From: JAJRXR01 sp041987545
Lineage (GTDB): Bacteria; Planctomycetota; Phycisphaerae; Phycisphaerales; UBA1924
Direction: 5' to 3'
Length of the DNA: 64,000 nt
Assembly (NCBI GenBank): GCA_041987545.1
Contig: JBHIWH010000007.1
Location: forward strand, 124,001-188,000
A program made the position numbers and the translations under genes. Below, in pieces: positions 18,002 to 27,558 of the stretch (position 1 is its first letter; the number at the start of each line of letters is the position of its first letter). The notes beneath the pieces were generated by a model. That model was not told the origin of the DNA. It made no database searches and saw nothing but the letters and a program-made list of their open reading frames with translations.

Positions 18002-19051
18002 TCACACCTGCCGGACGAGCTGCTGCCCCTCCCGCAGGCGGACCGCCGTGATCGGGCAAAGCCCGGTCGTCTCGTGGATACTGAACGTCGTCCTGTGCAG
18101 CTCGCGGTACACCGGGTGCGCGTCGCCCGTCAGCGACCGCGTCAGCCAGCGTGCCGCCGCCAGCCCGATCCCCTGCGCGTCCTGGCAGACCGCCGTGAAC
18201 TTCGGGTACGTCCGCAGCCGCACGTCCCCGTCGTCGAACCCGACGACGGACAGGTCCTTGGGCACGCGGATCCCGAGCTGCAGGCACCGGTGCAGCGCCC
18301 CCACCGTCGAGAGCGGGTTCGTGAAGTAGATCGCCGTCGGCGGGTCGTCGCGCTCGAGCAGGTGGTTGAGCATCATCGCCCCGCCCTCGGGCCCGGCCGG
18401 CGCCCGGACCGTCAGCCCCGGGTCGCGCTCGATCCCCGCCGCCTCTAGCGCCTCGGCGTACCCCGACTCCCGATCCTGGTGGTCCGAGTCCAGCACGTTG
18501 TGGATCGCCAGCGCGATCCGCTTGTGCCCCAGATCCACCAGGTGCTCGACAACCTGACGGCTCGTCGAACGCGACTCGCTGTCGATGAAGTTGACGTGCT
18601 CGTCCTCGGCCCGGTCCGCGACCAGGATCGACGGGAACGACTCCTCGGCGATCTCGCTCGCCAGGCTCGACGTCGCCTCCAGCGCCCGGATCACCACCCC
18701 ACGCACGCCCTTCCGCTGGAAGAACTGGGTGTAGCTCTCGAACGGGTCCTTGTCCCGCTCCAGGTTGATGATCGTCACGTCGTACCGCGCCTCGTTGGCG
18801 CCGTTGATCACCCCGGCGAGCATCAGCGAGTCGAAGTCGCCGAACCCCGACTGGATCGGCCCGCTCGGGTACACCAGCCCGATCACGTTCGTCGGCCGCT
18901 TGCCCACCGCCGGCGCGTACCCGGTCGAGCGTGCCGCCTCGAGCACGCGCTTCCGCGTGTCCGCGCTCACGTCCGGGTGGTTGTTCAGCGCACGCGACAC
19001 CGTCGCGACCGACACACCCAGCGAGCTTGCGATCTTCCGAACAGACGACAC
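18002..19051 (-). CDS. LacI-family transcriptional regulator
   Basis: DNA-binding repressor of 349 residues. The GTG start is fixed by AAGGAG seven bases upstream. Residues 1-40 form the LacI helix-turn-helix with hinge (VRKIASSLGVSVATVSRALN...PDVSADTRKRVLEAA). The remainder is a periplasmic-binding-like sugar sensor (NVIGLVYPSGP, GYAEALEAAGIE, DLSVVGFDDGDVRLRTYP). It starts 31 bases after the prepilin-like gene and probably shares its promoter, which carries operator-like site C, suggesting autoregulation. Likely controls the surrounding glucan genes through the AACTGTT palindromes. The inducer is not identifiable. Confidence 0.93.
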   Translation of the reverse strand: MSSVRKIASSLGVSVATVSRALNNHPDVSADTRKRVLEAARSTGYAPAVGKRPTNVIGLVYPSGPIQSGFGDFDSLMLAGVINGANEARYDVTIINLERDKDPFESYTQFFQRKGVRGVVIRALEATSSLASEIAEESFPSILVADRAEDEHVNFIDSESRSTSRQVVEHLVDLGHKRIALAIHNVLDSDHQDRESGYAEALEAAGIERDPGLTVRAPAGPEGGAMMLNHLLERDDPPTAIYFTNPLSTVGALHRCLQLGIRVPKDLSVVGFDDGDVRLRTYPKFTAVCQDAQGIGLAAARWLTRSLTGDAHPVYRELHRTTFSIHETTGLCPITAVRLREGQQLVRQV

Positions 19052-19082
19052 CGCGTCACTCCTTACTCGGCCGGCCCAACCC

Positions 19083-20051
19083 TCACGGGTTGCCCGCGTC
19101 CAGATCCCTCTCCTGCCGACGGTCCAGCGGCGACCAGAGCGCCGTGTACGTGCTCTGCTCCGTCGCGTCGTTGAACTGGGCCCGCGCCTCGAGCGCCTCG
19201 ACGTGCCCGTCCACGAAGCCCGTGTTGGCCCGCCCCTCGATCTCGTACGTATCGGACAGACGCCGCGGGTGCCGGTAGTACGGCAGGTACGACCGGGGCG
19301 AGCCCGTCGCCTCGAACTCCGGCGGACGGCTCCCCGAGAACCAGTTGCCGACACGGAGCTGGTTCTCCGGCAGCCCCTCGCCCGCGCCGAACCGCCGCCC
19401 GGGCAGCTCGTGCGAGCCGATGCTGCCGTTGGTGAAGTACGTCTCCTCGCCGCCCAGCGACTCGATCTGGCCCCGCCACGTGCCCCAGGCCTCGCTGAAG
19501 AGGATCATCCGGTACGACTCGTCCACGGCGTTGTCGAACCCCCGGCCATTCCGGAACGTCCCTGAGTTCCCAGGGTTCTCGCCCGGCCGGTAGTACCTGA
19601 ACGTGCCGGTCGAGCCATTGAGCTCCAGCTCCGGTGACGACGACGCCCAGTAGTTCATCGTGAACGACCGCCCCGCCTGCGGGTGGTTCGGGCACGTGAC
19701 GACGCCCCCGCCCACCGTCTGGTTCTCCAGGTTCGTCGCCGAGAGGTTGCTGTAGTCCTGCTGGGGCAGGTACTGCCCGATCCGGTTCACGTCGTACCAG
19801 AGCAGGTTCCGCTTGCCGCTGGAAGGGTCGATCAGGAACGGGTGGGCCAGGATGGTCGGGAACTGGTCATTGAAGTCCGTCGAGTACGTGATCCCCGCCA
19901 GCGTCAGCTGTCGCAGGTTGGATTTGCACAGCGAGTCCCGCGCCGACTCCCGCGCTGCTCCGAGCGCGGGCAGCAGGATCCCGATCAGCAGCGCGATGAT
20001 CGCGATCACGACCAGGAGTTCGATCAGCGTAAAGCCTCGGCGGTTCTTCAC
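19083..20051 (-). CDS. Prepilin-type protein with N-terminal methylation motif (DUF1559-like)
   Basis: Protein of 322 residues. The GTG start is set by GAAGGAG about six bases upstream. It begins VKNRRGFTLIELLVVIAII, a class III prepilin signal cleaved before the Phe, followed by the hydrophobic helix. The C-terminal GFVDGHVEALE is the H-x9-DG/FVDGHV motif of planctomycete type II-secretion-like pseudopilins. These are exported and anchored by the helix; their function is generally unknown. Position is odd: it is the first gene of the LacI operon, directly behind operator C, implying that a pseudopilin is expressed with sugar genes. Confidence 0.88.
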   Translation of the reverse strand: MKNRRGFTLIELLVVIAIIALLIGILLPALGAARESARDSLCKSNLRQLTLAGITYSTDFNDQFPTILAHPFLIDPSSGKRNLLWYDVNRIGQYLPQQDYSNLSATNLENQTVGGGVVTCPNHPQAGRSFTMNYWASSSPELELNGSTGTFRYYRPGENPGNSGTFRNGRGFDNAVDESYRMILFSEAWGTWRGQIESLGGEETYFTNGSIGSHELPGRRFGAGEGLPENQLRVGNWFSGSRPPEFEATGSPRSYLPYYRHPRRLSDTYEIEGRANTGFVDGHVEALEARAQFNDATEQSTYTALWSPLDRRQERDLDAGNP

Positions 20052-20097
20052 GGGCGGCTCCTTCTCGCGGCCCTCGTCTCCACGGGGCCGAATTCGC

Positions 20098-20110
20098 CGG
20101 AACTGTTCCA
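20098..20110 (+). promoter_or_regulatory. Candidate LacI-family operator C
   Basis: CGGAACTGTTCCA, the most symmetric copy (GGAAC / T / GTTCC perfect). On the minus strand it starts two bases after the -10 GACACT of the prepilin/LacI promoter, the same geometry as operator B. Confidence 0.6.
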
Positions 20111-20112
20111 GG

Positions 20113-20141
20113 AGTGTCGCAGAATCCCGAGCCCGATGCAA
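20113..20141 (-). promoter_or_regulatory. Candidate promoter of prepilin-LacI operon
   Basis: Minus-strand TTGCAT, 17-base spacer, GACACT. The -10 is weak, but spacing and position relative to operator C copy the better promoter at 12.2 kb exactly. The leader would be about 55 bases. Confidence 0.5.
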
Positions 20142-20266
20142 GCGCCCCCTGAACCACCTCGGGCCGGATAAGACCCTCGTTCTCAAGCCCGGAATGGCCT
20201 CTACCCTAACAAAATACGATCGATTTGAACCCCATGAATCCACCGCCGATCGTTCCAACGCCCCAT

Positions 20267-20279
20267 CGAAACTGTTACG
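20267..20279 (+). promoter_or_regulatory. Candidate LacI-family operator D overlapping a -10 box
   Basis: CGAAACTGTTACG, extended symmetry ATCG-AAC / T / GTTACGAT. It overlaps TACGAT, a possible -10 element 17 bases after TTCCAA, 24 bases before the lipoprotein glycosidase gene. Repressor binding would block RNA polymerase there. Confidence 0.55.
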
Positions 20280-20304
20280 ATCTGCCCGAACCCCAAGGAA
20301 CCGG

Positions 20305-21597
20305 ATGGACCACCTCATCATGCTGCTCTCCGTCTGCCTGGCCGCCCTCATGGTCGGCTGCTCCGTCGGCCCCGCACGCCTCGGCTCCGCCTCCCCCGTC
20401 CGAGTCCAGCGAGCCGACGGCGCCTGGACACTCATGCGCGACGGCCGCCCCTACACCGTCCGCGGCGCCGGCGGGGGCGAGCACCTCGAGCGCCTCGCCG
20501 AGGCCGGCGGGAACTCCGTCCGCACCTGGGACGGCGAGGGCATCGACGACCTCCTCGACCAGGCACACACCCTCGGCCTGACCGTCACCGTCGGCATCTG
20601 GCTCGAGCACGAGCGCCACGGCTTCGACTACGCCGACCCCGCCTCCAAGCAGCGCCAGCTCGCCAAGGTCAGGAGGATCGTCAACACGTACAAGGACCAC
20701 CCCGCCGTCCTGCTCTGGGGCGTCGGCAACGAGGTCGAGCTGGGCGGAGACCTCGACAAAGCCATGATCGCGATCGAGGACGCGGCCGCCCTCATCAAGA
20801 CGCTCGATCCCGACCACCCGACCATGGCCGTCATCGCCGAGATCGGCGACGAGAAGGTCGTCCGCCTCCGCGAGGCCTGCCCGAGCATCGATCTTGTGGG
20901 CATCAACTCCTACGGCGGCGCCGCCTCGATCCCGGACCGCCTGACCGAGCAGGGATACGACGGGCCGTACATTGTCACCGAGTTCGGCCCGCGCGGGCAC
21001 TGGGAGGGCCCCCACACGCCCTGGGGCGCGCCCATCGAGCCCACCAGCGCCGAGAAGACCCGGATGTACGAGCAGAGCTACCGCGCCGCGGTCTCCGCCG
21101 AGATGCCCGGCCGCTGCCTCGGCTCCTACGTCTTCCTCTGGGGCCAGAAACAGGAAACCACCGCGACCTGGTTCGGCATGTTCCTCGAGTCCGGCGAGGC
21201 CCTCCCCACCGTCGACGTCATGCACCGGATGTGGACCGGTTCCGACCCGGAGAACAGCGCCCCGGTCGTCGGGCGGATCGACGCGAAGGTCTCCCCGAAC
21301 CTCGTCCTCCCCGGCGCCAGGTTCGACGCCTCGGCCGAGGTCACCGACCCCGACGGCGACGAGCTCAACTTCCGCTGGGCCATCATCGCCGAGTCCACCG
21401 ACCGCAAGACCGGCGGCGACGCCGAGCAGGCCCCGCCCGAGATCCCGGGCAGCGTCGTCTCCGCCTCGGGCCCGACCGCCGTCATCAAGGCGCCCGAGGA
21501 GCCCGGCGCCTACCGGCTCTTCGTCTTCGCCTTCGACGGCGAGGGCGGAGCCGGCACCGCGAATCTGCCCTTCCTCGTCAAGCGTACCGACCGGTAG
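20305..21597 (+). CDS. Lipoprotein glycosidase-like TIM barrel with Ig-like C-terminal domain
   Basis: Protein of 430 residues. AAGGA lies five bases before the ATG, followed by a lipoprotein signal ending LMVGC. Residues about 55-315 form a GH2-C/GH5-like barrel: EAGGNSVRTWDGEG, WGVGNEVE (candidate acid/base E143), VTEFGPRG (candidate nucleophile E226) and YVFLWGQKQETTATWFG. The last 100 residues form a PKD/Ig-like domain (VTDPDGDELNFRW). Predicted to be lipid-anchored outside the cytoplasm and to act on polysaccharide or oligosaccharide, probably a beta-glucan given GH16 18 bases downstream. Family assignment is by motifs only; substrate not certain. Confidence 0.82.
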   Translation: MDHLIMLLSVCLAALMVGCSVGPARLGSASPVRVQRADGAWTLMRDGRPYTVRGAGGGEHLERLAEAGGNSVRTWDGEGIDDLLDQAHTLGLTVTVGIWLEHERHGFDYADPASKQRQLAKVRRIVNTYKDHPAVLLWGVGNEVELGGDLDKAMIAIEDAAALIKTLDPDHPTMAVIAEIGDEKVVRLREACPSIDLVGINSYGGAASIPDRLTEQGYDGPYIVTEFGPRGHWEGPHTPWGAPIEPTSAEKTRMYEQSYRAAVSAEMPGRCLGSYVFLWGQKQETTATWFGMFLESGEALPTVDVMHRMWTGSDPENSAPVVGRIDAKVSPNLVLPGARFDASAEVTDPDGDELNFRWAIIAESTDRKTGGDAEQAPPEIPGSVVSASGPTAVIKAPEEPGAYRLFVFAFDGEGGAGTANLPFLVKRTDR

Positions 21598-21615
21598 CAT
21601 GCACCCGAGGTCCCG

Positions 21616-23091
<1,476 letters not shown>

Positions 23092-23632
23092 CAGCGCCTC
23101 CCGACAAGGGTGAGACGCAGCGGTCCGGCCCCTTGCCGCCTGCCTCACCGCGTCCACGCGACCGGTCGCCCGACTCGCTGACGGTGGACACTTCGAACCC
23201 ATTCGGCCGCATTCCAAGGCCGCCCCCCGCCCGCCCGAGCCGATCCGAATCCCCACAAACGCCGCTGTCCCTTGCGATTACCGGACTTGCGTGATACACC
23301 GTGGGCCGGGGAGCCGCGGCCCCGGGGGAAGCCCTCGGGAAGACGGATCGAACGCCGCTCTCGTGAACCTCCGCCGCCGCACGGAGTGCCGGCGCCGGTC
23401 CACCCGGGAGCGACGATGCGATCGGTGTACGCACGACCCGCCAGGCCCGGTCACCCCCGAGCCGCGCACCCGCGACGGGGACGGACCGGGACGCCGGACG
23501 AGCACGCCGCGCCGCACACGAGTGCGCGCCGCCGCACACGCCTCCCGTAACAACGACTCGCCCGCTCCACGCGCCGTGGTCGCGGACCCTGGCTTTCTCG
23601 TTCCCATTGCCCCTCGGAAAGGACCCCGCACG
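23092..23632 (+). other. Long intergenic region / 5' leader of the tail-fibre operon
   Basis: 541 bases between the GH16 and first fibre genes. A promoter-like pair is present at its middle, giving a leader of about 330 bases. An open frame continues upstream of the fibre ATG, but it is Arg/Pro-rich and would bury the signal peptide, so I regard it as non-coding. No other RNA or repeat could be recognised. Confidence 0.55.
23272..23300 (+). promoter_or_regulatory. Candidate promoter of the tail-fibre operon
   Basis: TTGCGA, 17-base spacer, TACACC, with TGA forming an extended -10. The last -10 base departs from consensus. It is the only convincing pair in the gap. Confidence 0.4.
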
Positions 23633-25828
23633 ATGACCCGCCGCACAACGCTGCTCGCCATCGCCACCCTCGCCGGCGCCGCCGTCGGCGCGACCGCCCT
23701 CGCCCAGCCCTCCTCGTTCGTCTACGAGGGATCCCTGTCGTACCTCGACGCCCCGGTCAGCACGACCGCCGACCTGCGGTTCCGGCTCTTCGACGCCCCC
23801 ACCGGCGGCGCCCAGGTCGGCGAGACCATCGAGATGCCCGCCACCCGCCTCGACCCCGAGGGCCGGTTCAAGGCCTCGCTGAGCTTCGATCAACCCACGT
23901 CCGGGTGGATCGAGGTCAGCGTCCGCGCGCCCGCGGGCGATGGCGAGTTCGTCACCCTCTCGCCGCGGCAGCGCCTCCGGGCCGACATCGCCGCCCCCCC
24001 CCGCGAGGGCGATCACCAGGCCGCCGCCGGCGACGACGAGTCGGCCGCGAGCCTCTCCCTCTCCCCCGACGGCTCGCCCCGCGATCCCCTCCTCGACCCC
24101 GCCGGGGGCGGCCTCGGGTCCGACATCATCGCCGGCGGGGTCGGCGGCCTCGGCTCGCCCGGCGACGACAAGACCTTCGGCCCCGCGGGCCCCATCGCCT
24201 GGGTGCCCTCGGGATCAAACCTCTACTTCACCGCCGGCAACGTCGGCATCGGCACCATGTCGCCCATCCGCCCGCTCGACGTCCGCAGCAACTCCGCCGC
24301 CGAGTCCATCCTCGGCGTCAACTCCGCCATCAACGGCCGCGGCGTCACCGGCCTGGCCACCGGGGCCGGCGGCGTCAACTTCGGCGTCTTCGGCATCTCC
24401 TTCTCGCCCGACGGCACCGGCGTCTTCGGCCAGGCCAACGACGGCACGGGCTCCAACTTCGGCGTCACCGGGCTCACCGACTCGATCAACGGCATCGGCG
24501 TCCGCGGGCTCGCCAGCTCCGCCTTCGGCCAGCCCGTCGGCGTCAGCGGGCAGACCTCCGCAAACAACGGCATCGGCGTCCAGGGACTCTCCTCCTCCGC
24601 CGCCGGCGCGACCTTCGGCGTCTACGGCGAGACCGCCAGCGCCGACGGCTCCGCCGTCCGAGGCATCGCGACATCCGCCACCGGCACCAACTACGGCCTC
24701 TTCGGCCAGGCCACATCGCCCGACGGGCTCGGCCTCGGCGCGTTCAACGCCGCAACCACCGGCGACGCCTCCGCCCTCATCGCCTCCGCCGTCTCCGACA
24801 CCTCCGGCTCCGCCATCGAGGCCACCTACCTCAACACCATGGGCTCGGGCACGGGCGTCACCGCCACAACCTTCACCGCCTCGGGCGACGGCGTCTCCGG
24901 CTCGGCCGACAACGCCGCCGGCACCGGCGCGGGCGTCCGCGGCGAGAGCATGAGCGGCACCGGCCACGGCGTCCGGGGCATCAACACGACCGGCGTCGCC
25001 GGCTCGGTCGGAGTCCTCGGCGAGGCCTCCGCATCGGGATGGGCCGGCCAGTTCACCGGCGGCCTCGGTGTCCACGTCGAACAAGGACTCTCCGTCGGCA
25101 CCACCGACTCCGACGCGCTCATCAACGGCAACAAGACCTCCGGCGACGGCGATGTCCTCATCCGCCTCCAGGTTGACGGCGCCACGCGCCTCCTGATGGA
25201 GGACACCGGCGGGCTCACGATCGGGACCGCCGTCACCGCACCGCCCGACGGCCTCCTCGTCTCGGGCGCCGCCGGCATCGGCCGGGCCCCGGCCGCCAAC
25301 ATGCTCGAGGTCGAGGGCGCCGCCTCCAAATCCGCGGCCGGCGACTGGCTCGCCAACTCCGACCGCCGCATCAAGACCGAGATTCAGACGGTCACCGGCG
25401 CGCTCGACACGCTCGACAAGGTCCGCCTCGTCAGCTTCGAGTACACGGACGAGTACAAGGCCGAGCACGCCGGCATCGGCGACCGGCGTTACTTGAACGT
25501 CATCGCCCAGGAGTTCGCCCAGGTCTTCCCCGAGCACGTGCAGGGCTCGGGCGAGTTCCTGCCAGACGGCTCGGAGATCCTGCAGGTCGACACATACCCC
25601 CTCACCATCTACTCCGCCGCCGCCGTCCAGGAACTGCGGGGCGTGGTCCATGAACAGGGCCAGACCATCCAGGCTCAATCGGCCGAGCTCGCCGAGCTCC
25701 AGGCCGCCGTCAGTTCGTTGCAGGATTCGCGCCGCCCGCTGGGCGCCACGCTGACGCTGCCGCTCGTGGCGGCCGCCGGCCTCGGCTTCCTCGCGGTCGC
25801 GCGCACGCGGAAGGGGAGAGACAAGTGA
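23633..25828 (+). CDS. Beta-solenoid tail-fibre-like protein with S74 autoprocessing domain and C-terminal anchor
   Basis: Predicted exported fibre of 731 residues. Start chosen at an ATG with GGAAAGGA upstream and a signal peptide (LLAIATLAGAAVGATALAQ). A conserved N-terminal domain (VYEGSLSYLDAPVSTTADLRFRLFD) covers about 25-125. Residues about 200-490 hold roughly 22-residue repeats (GVFGISFSPDGTGVFGQAND, GVTGLTDSINGIGVRGLASS) expected to form a solenoid. The peptidase S74 intramolecular chaperone begins near residue 576, where SDRRIK supplies the Ser/Lys pair of self-cleavage. A coiled coil and a hydrophobic C-terminus (LVAAAGLGFLAVARTRKGRDK) follow. First gene of a coupled operon. Known S74 proteins trimerise, then cleave off the chaperone. 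Confidence 0.85.
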   Translation: MTRRTTLLAIATLAGAAVGATALAQPSSFVYEGSLSYLDAPVSTTADLRFRLFDAPTGGAQVGETIEMPATRLDPEGRFKASLSFDQPTSGWIEVSVRAPAGDGEFVTLSPRQRLRADIAAPPREGDHQAAAGDDESAASLSLSPDGSPRDPLLDPAGGGLGSDIIAGGVGGLGSPGDDKTFGPAGPIAWVPSGSNLYFTAGNVGIGTMSPIRPLDVRSNSAAESILGVNSAINGRGVTGLATGAGGVNFGVFGISFSPDGTGVFGQANDGTGSNFGVTGLTDSINGIGVRGLASSAFGQPVGVSGQTSANNGIGVQGLSSSAAGATFGVYGETASADGSAVRGIATSATGTNYGLFGQATSPDGLGLGAFNAATTGDASALIASAVSDTSGSAIEATYLNTMGSGTGVTATTFTASGDGVSGSADNAAGTGAGVRGESMSGTGHGVRGINTTGVAGSVGVLGEASASGWAGQFTGGLGVHVEQGLSVGTTDSDALINGNKTSGDGDVLIRLQVDGATRLLMEDTGGLTIGTAVTAPPDGLLVSGAAGIGRAPAANMLEVEGAASKSAAGDWLANSDRRIKTEIQTVTGALDTLDKVRLVSFEYTDEYKAEHAGIGDRRYLNVIAQEFAQVFPEHVQGSGEFLPDGSEILQVDTYPLTIYSAAAVQELRGVVHEQGQTIQAQSAELAELQAAVSSLQDSRRPLGATLTLPLVAAAGLGFLAVARTRKGRDK

Positions 25829-27558
25829 ATCAAGCCAACACCGTCATCGCGCTCCTGGCCGCCGCCGGCGCCTGCCTGGCCGCGGCCCCGGCCTCGGCCG
25901 AGCCCGTCGTCTACGAGGGATCGCTCTCGTACCTTGACGCCCCGGTCAGCTCGACCGCCGACCTCCGATTCCGCCTGTTCGATGCCGTCCAGGGCGGCGC
26001 CCAGCTCGGCGCCGATGTCGTCATCGACGCCGCCACGCTCGACAAGGGCGCGTTCGAGGTCACCCTCGACTTCGGCGCCTTCAACTCAGGCTGGATCGAG
26101 GTTGCCGTCCGCGCACCCTCGGGCGACGGCGAGTTCGTCACCCTGACGCCCCGCCAACGCCTCGACGCCGCGATCATCAATGGCGCGGACGACGACGCGA
26201 GCGCGAACGCCCGCGGCGGCGCCGCCGAGCCCGGCGCCAGCCTCTCGCTCACCCACCGCGCCCCGCGGGGCCCGGGCCTCGATCCCGCCGGCGGCGGAGT
26301 CGATCCCTCGTACTCGGGCGGGCTCGGCGGCTTCGACAACCCGGGCGATGACGTTGGATTCAATCCCGCCGGCCCCCTCTGGCAGCTCTCCGGCTCCAAC
26401 CTCTACTACACCGCCGGCAACATCGGCGTCGGCACCACCACGCCGTCCATGCCCCTCCACGTCGTCTCCAACTCCGCCGCCCAGTCCATCCTCGGCGTCA
26501 ACTCCGCCGCCAACGGGCGCGGCATCACCGGACTCGCCACCGGCGGCGGCGGTGTCAACTTCGGCGTCTTCGGCATCTCCTTCTCACCCGATGGCTCGGG
26601 CGTCTTCGGCCAGGCCAACACCGCCACCGGCTCCAACTTCGGCGTCACCGGGCTCACCGATTCCACCACGGGCACCGGCGTCCGCGGCCTCGCAAACGCC
26701 GCCACCGGGACCGCGACCGCCGTCCTCGGGCAAGTCGTCTCATCAAACGGCTGGGCCGGCAGATTCCTCGGTGGCACCGGCGTGTACTCACAGAACGGCG
26801 TCTCGATCGGCACGACGGAAACCGACGCCATCCTCCGCGTTGCCGGCAGCTCTTCAAACACAAACATCGTCCGCGTCCAGATCGACGGATCGACGAAGTT
26901 CTACGTCAACGCTAACGGCGGAGTCACAATCGGCGCCTTCGTGACACCGCCAGTCGACGGCATCTACTCGGGCGGCGCGGTCGGAATCGGTCGGTCGCCG
27001 GCCGCCAATTCACTCGAAGTAAACGGCAACGCCTCCAAGTCCATCGCCGGCGACTGGCTCGCCAACTCCGACCGCCGAATCAAGACCGAGATCGAGACGG
27101 TCACCAATGCGCTCGACACACTCGACAAGGTCCGGCTGGTCTCATTCGAGTACACCGAAGAGTACAAGGCCGAGCACTCGGGCATCGGCGACCGGCGGTA
27201 CCTCAACGTCATCGCCCAGGAGTTCGCCCAGGTCTTCCCCGAGCACGTCCAGGGCTCGGGCGAGTTCCTGCCCGACGGCTCGGAGATCCTCCAGGTCGAT
27301 ACCTACCCGCTGACGATCTACTCGGCCGCCGCCGTCCAGGAGCTGCGCGGCGTCGTGAACGACCAGGACGCCCGCATCGCCGCGCTCGAGAGCCGCGACG
27401 AGTCCATTTGTGCCGAGCTCGCCGAGCTCCGCGAGACCGTTCAGTCCATGAAGACGGGCGACCGCCCGCTGGGCGCCTCGCTGGCGCTGCCGCTCGTGGC
27501 GGCCGCGGGCCTCGGCTTCCTCGCGGTCGCGCGCACGCGAAAGGGGAGAGACAAGTGA
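25825..27558 (+). CDS. Beta-solenoid tail-fibre-like protein with S74 domain (paralogue 2)
   Basis: Protein of 577 residues whose GTG start overlaps the previous stop (GTGA), with AAGGGGAGAG upstream. Signal peptide IALLAAAGACLAAAPASA, then the same N-terminal domain (VYEGSLSYLDAPVSSTADLR). The solenoid is shorter than in paralogue 1, by several repeat units. The S74 domain starts at SDRRIK (S415/K420) and is nearly identical to that of paralogue 1, as is the C-terminal hydrophobic anchor LGFLAVARTRKGRDK. High identity at the ends with length variation in the middle points to recent duplication and repeat loss. Expected to form fibres alone or mixed trimers with its neighbours. Confidence 0.85.
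   Translation: MNQANTVIALLAAAGACLAAAPASAEPVVYEGSLSYLDAPVSSTADLRFRLFDAVQGGAQLGADVVIDAATLDKGAFEVTLDFGAFNSGWIEVAVRAPSGDGEFVTLTPRQRLDAAIINGADDDASANARGGAAEPGASLSLTHRAPRGPGLDPAGGGVDPSYSGGLGGFDNPGDDVGFNPAGPLWQLSGSNLYYTAGNIGVGTTTPSMPLHVVSNSAAQSILGVNSAANGRGITGLATGGGGVNFGVFGISFSPDGSGVFGQANTATGSNFGVTGLTDSTTGTGVRGLANAATGTATAVLGQVVSSNGWAGRFLGGTGVYSQNGVSIGTTETDAILRVAGSSSNTNIVRVQIDGSTKFYVNANGGVTIGAFVTPPVDGIYSGGAVGIGRSPAANSLEVNGNASKSIAGDWLANSDRRIKTEIETVTNALDTLDKVRLVSFEYTEEYKAEHSGIGDRRYLNVIAQEFAQVFPEHVQGSGEFLPDGSEILQVDTYPLTIYSAAAVQELRGVVNDQDARIAALESRDESICAELAELRETVQSMKTGDRPLGASLALPLVAAAGLGFLAVARTRKGRDK

Noticed and set aside
23291..23632. N-terminal extension of the first fibre protein
   Set aside because: Arg/Pro-rich, no ribosome site, and it would place the signal peptide internally.
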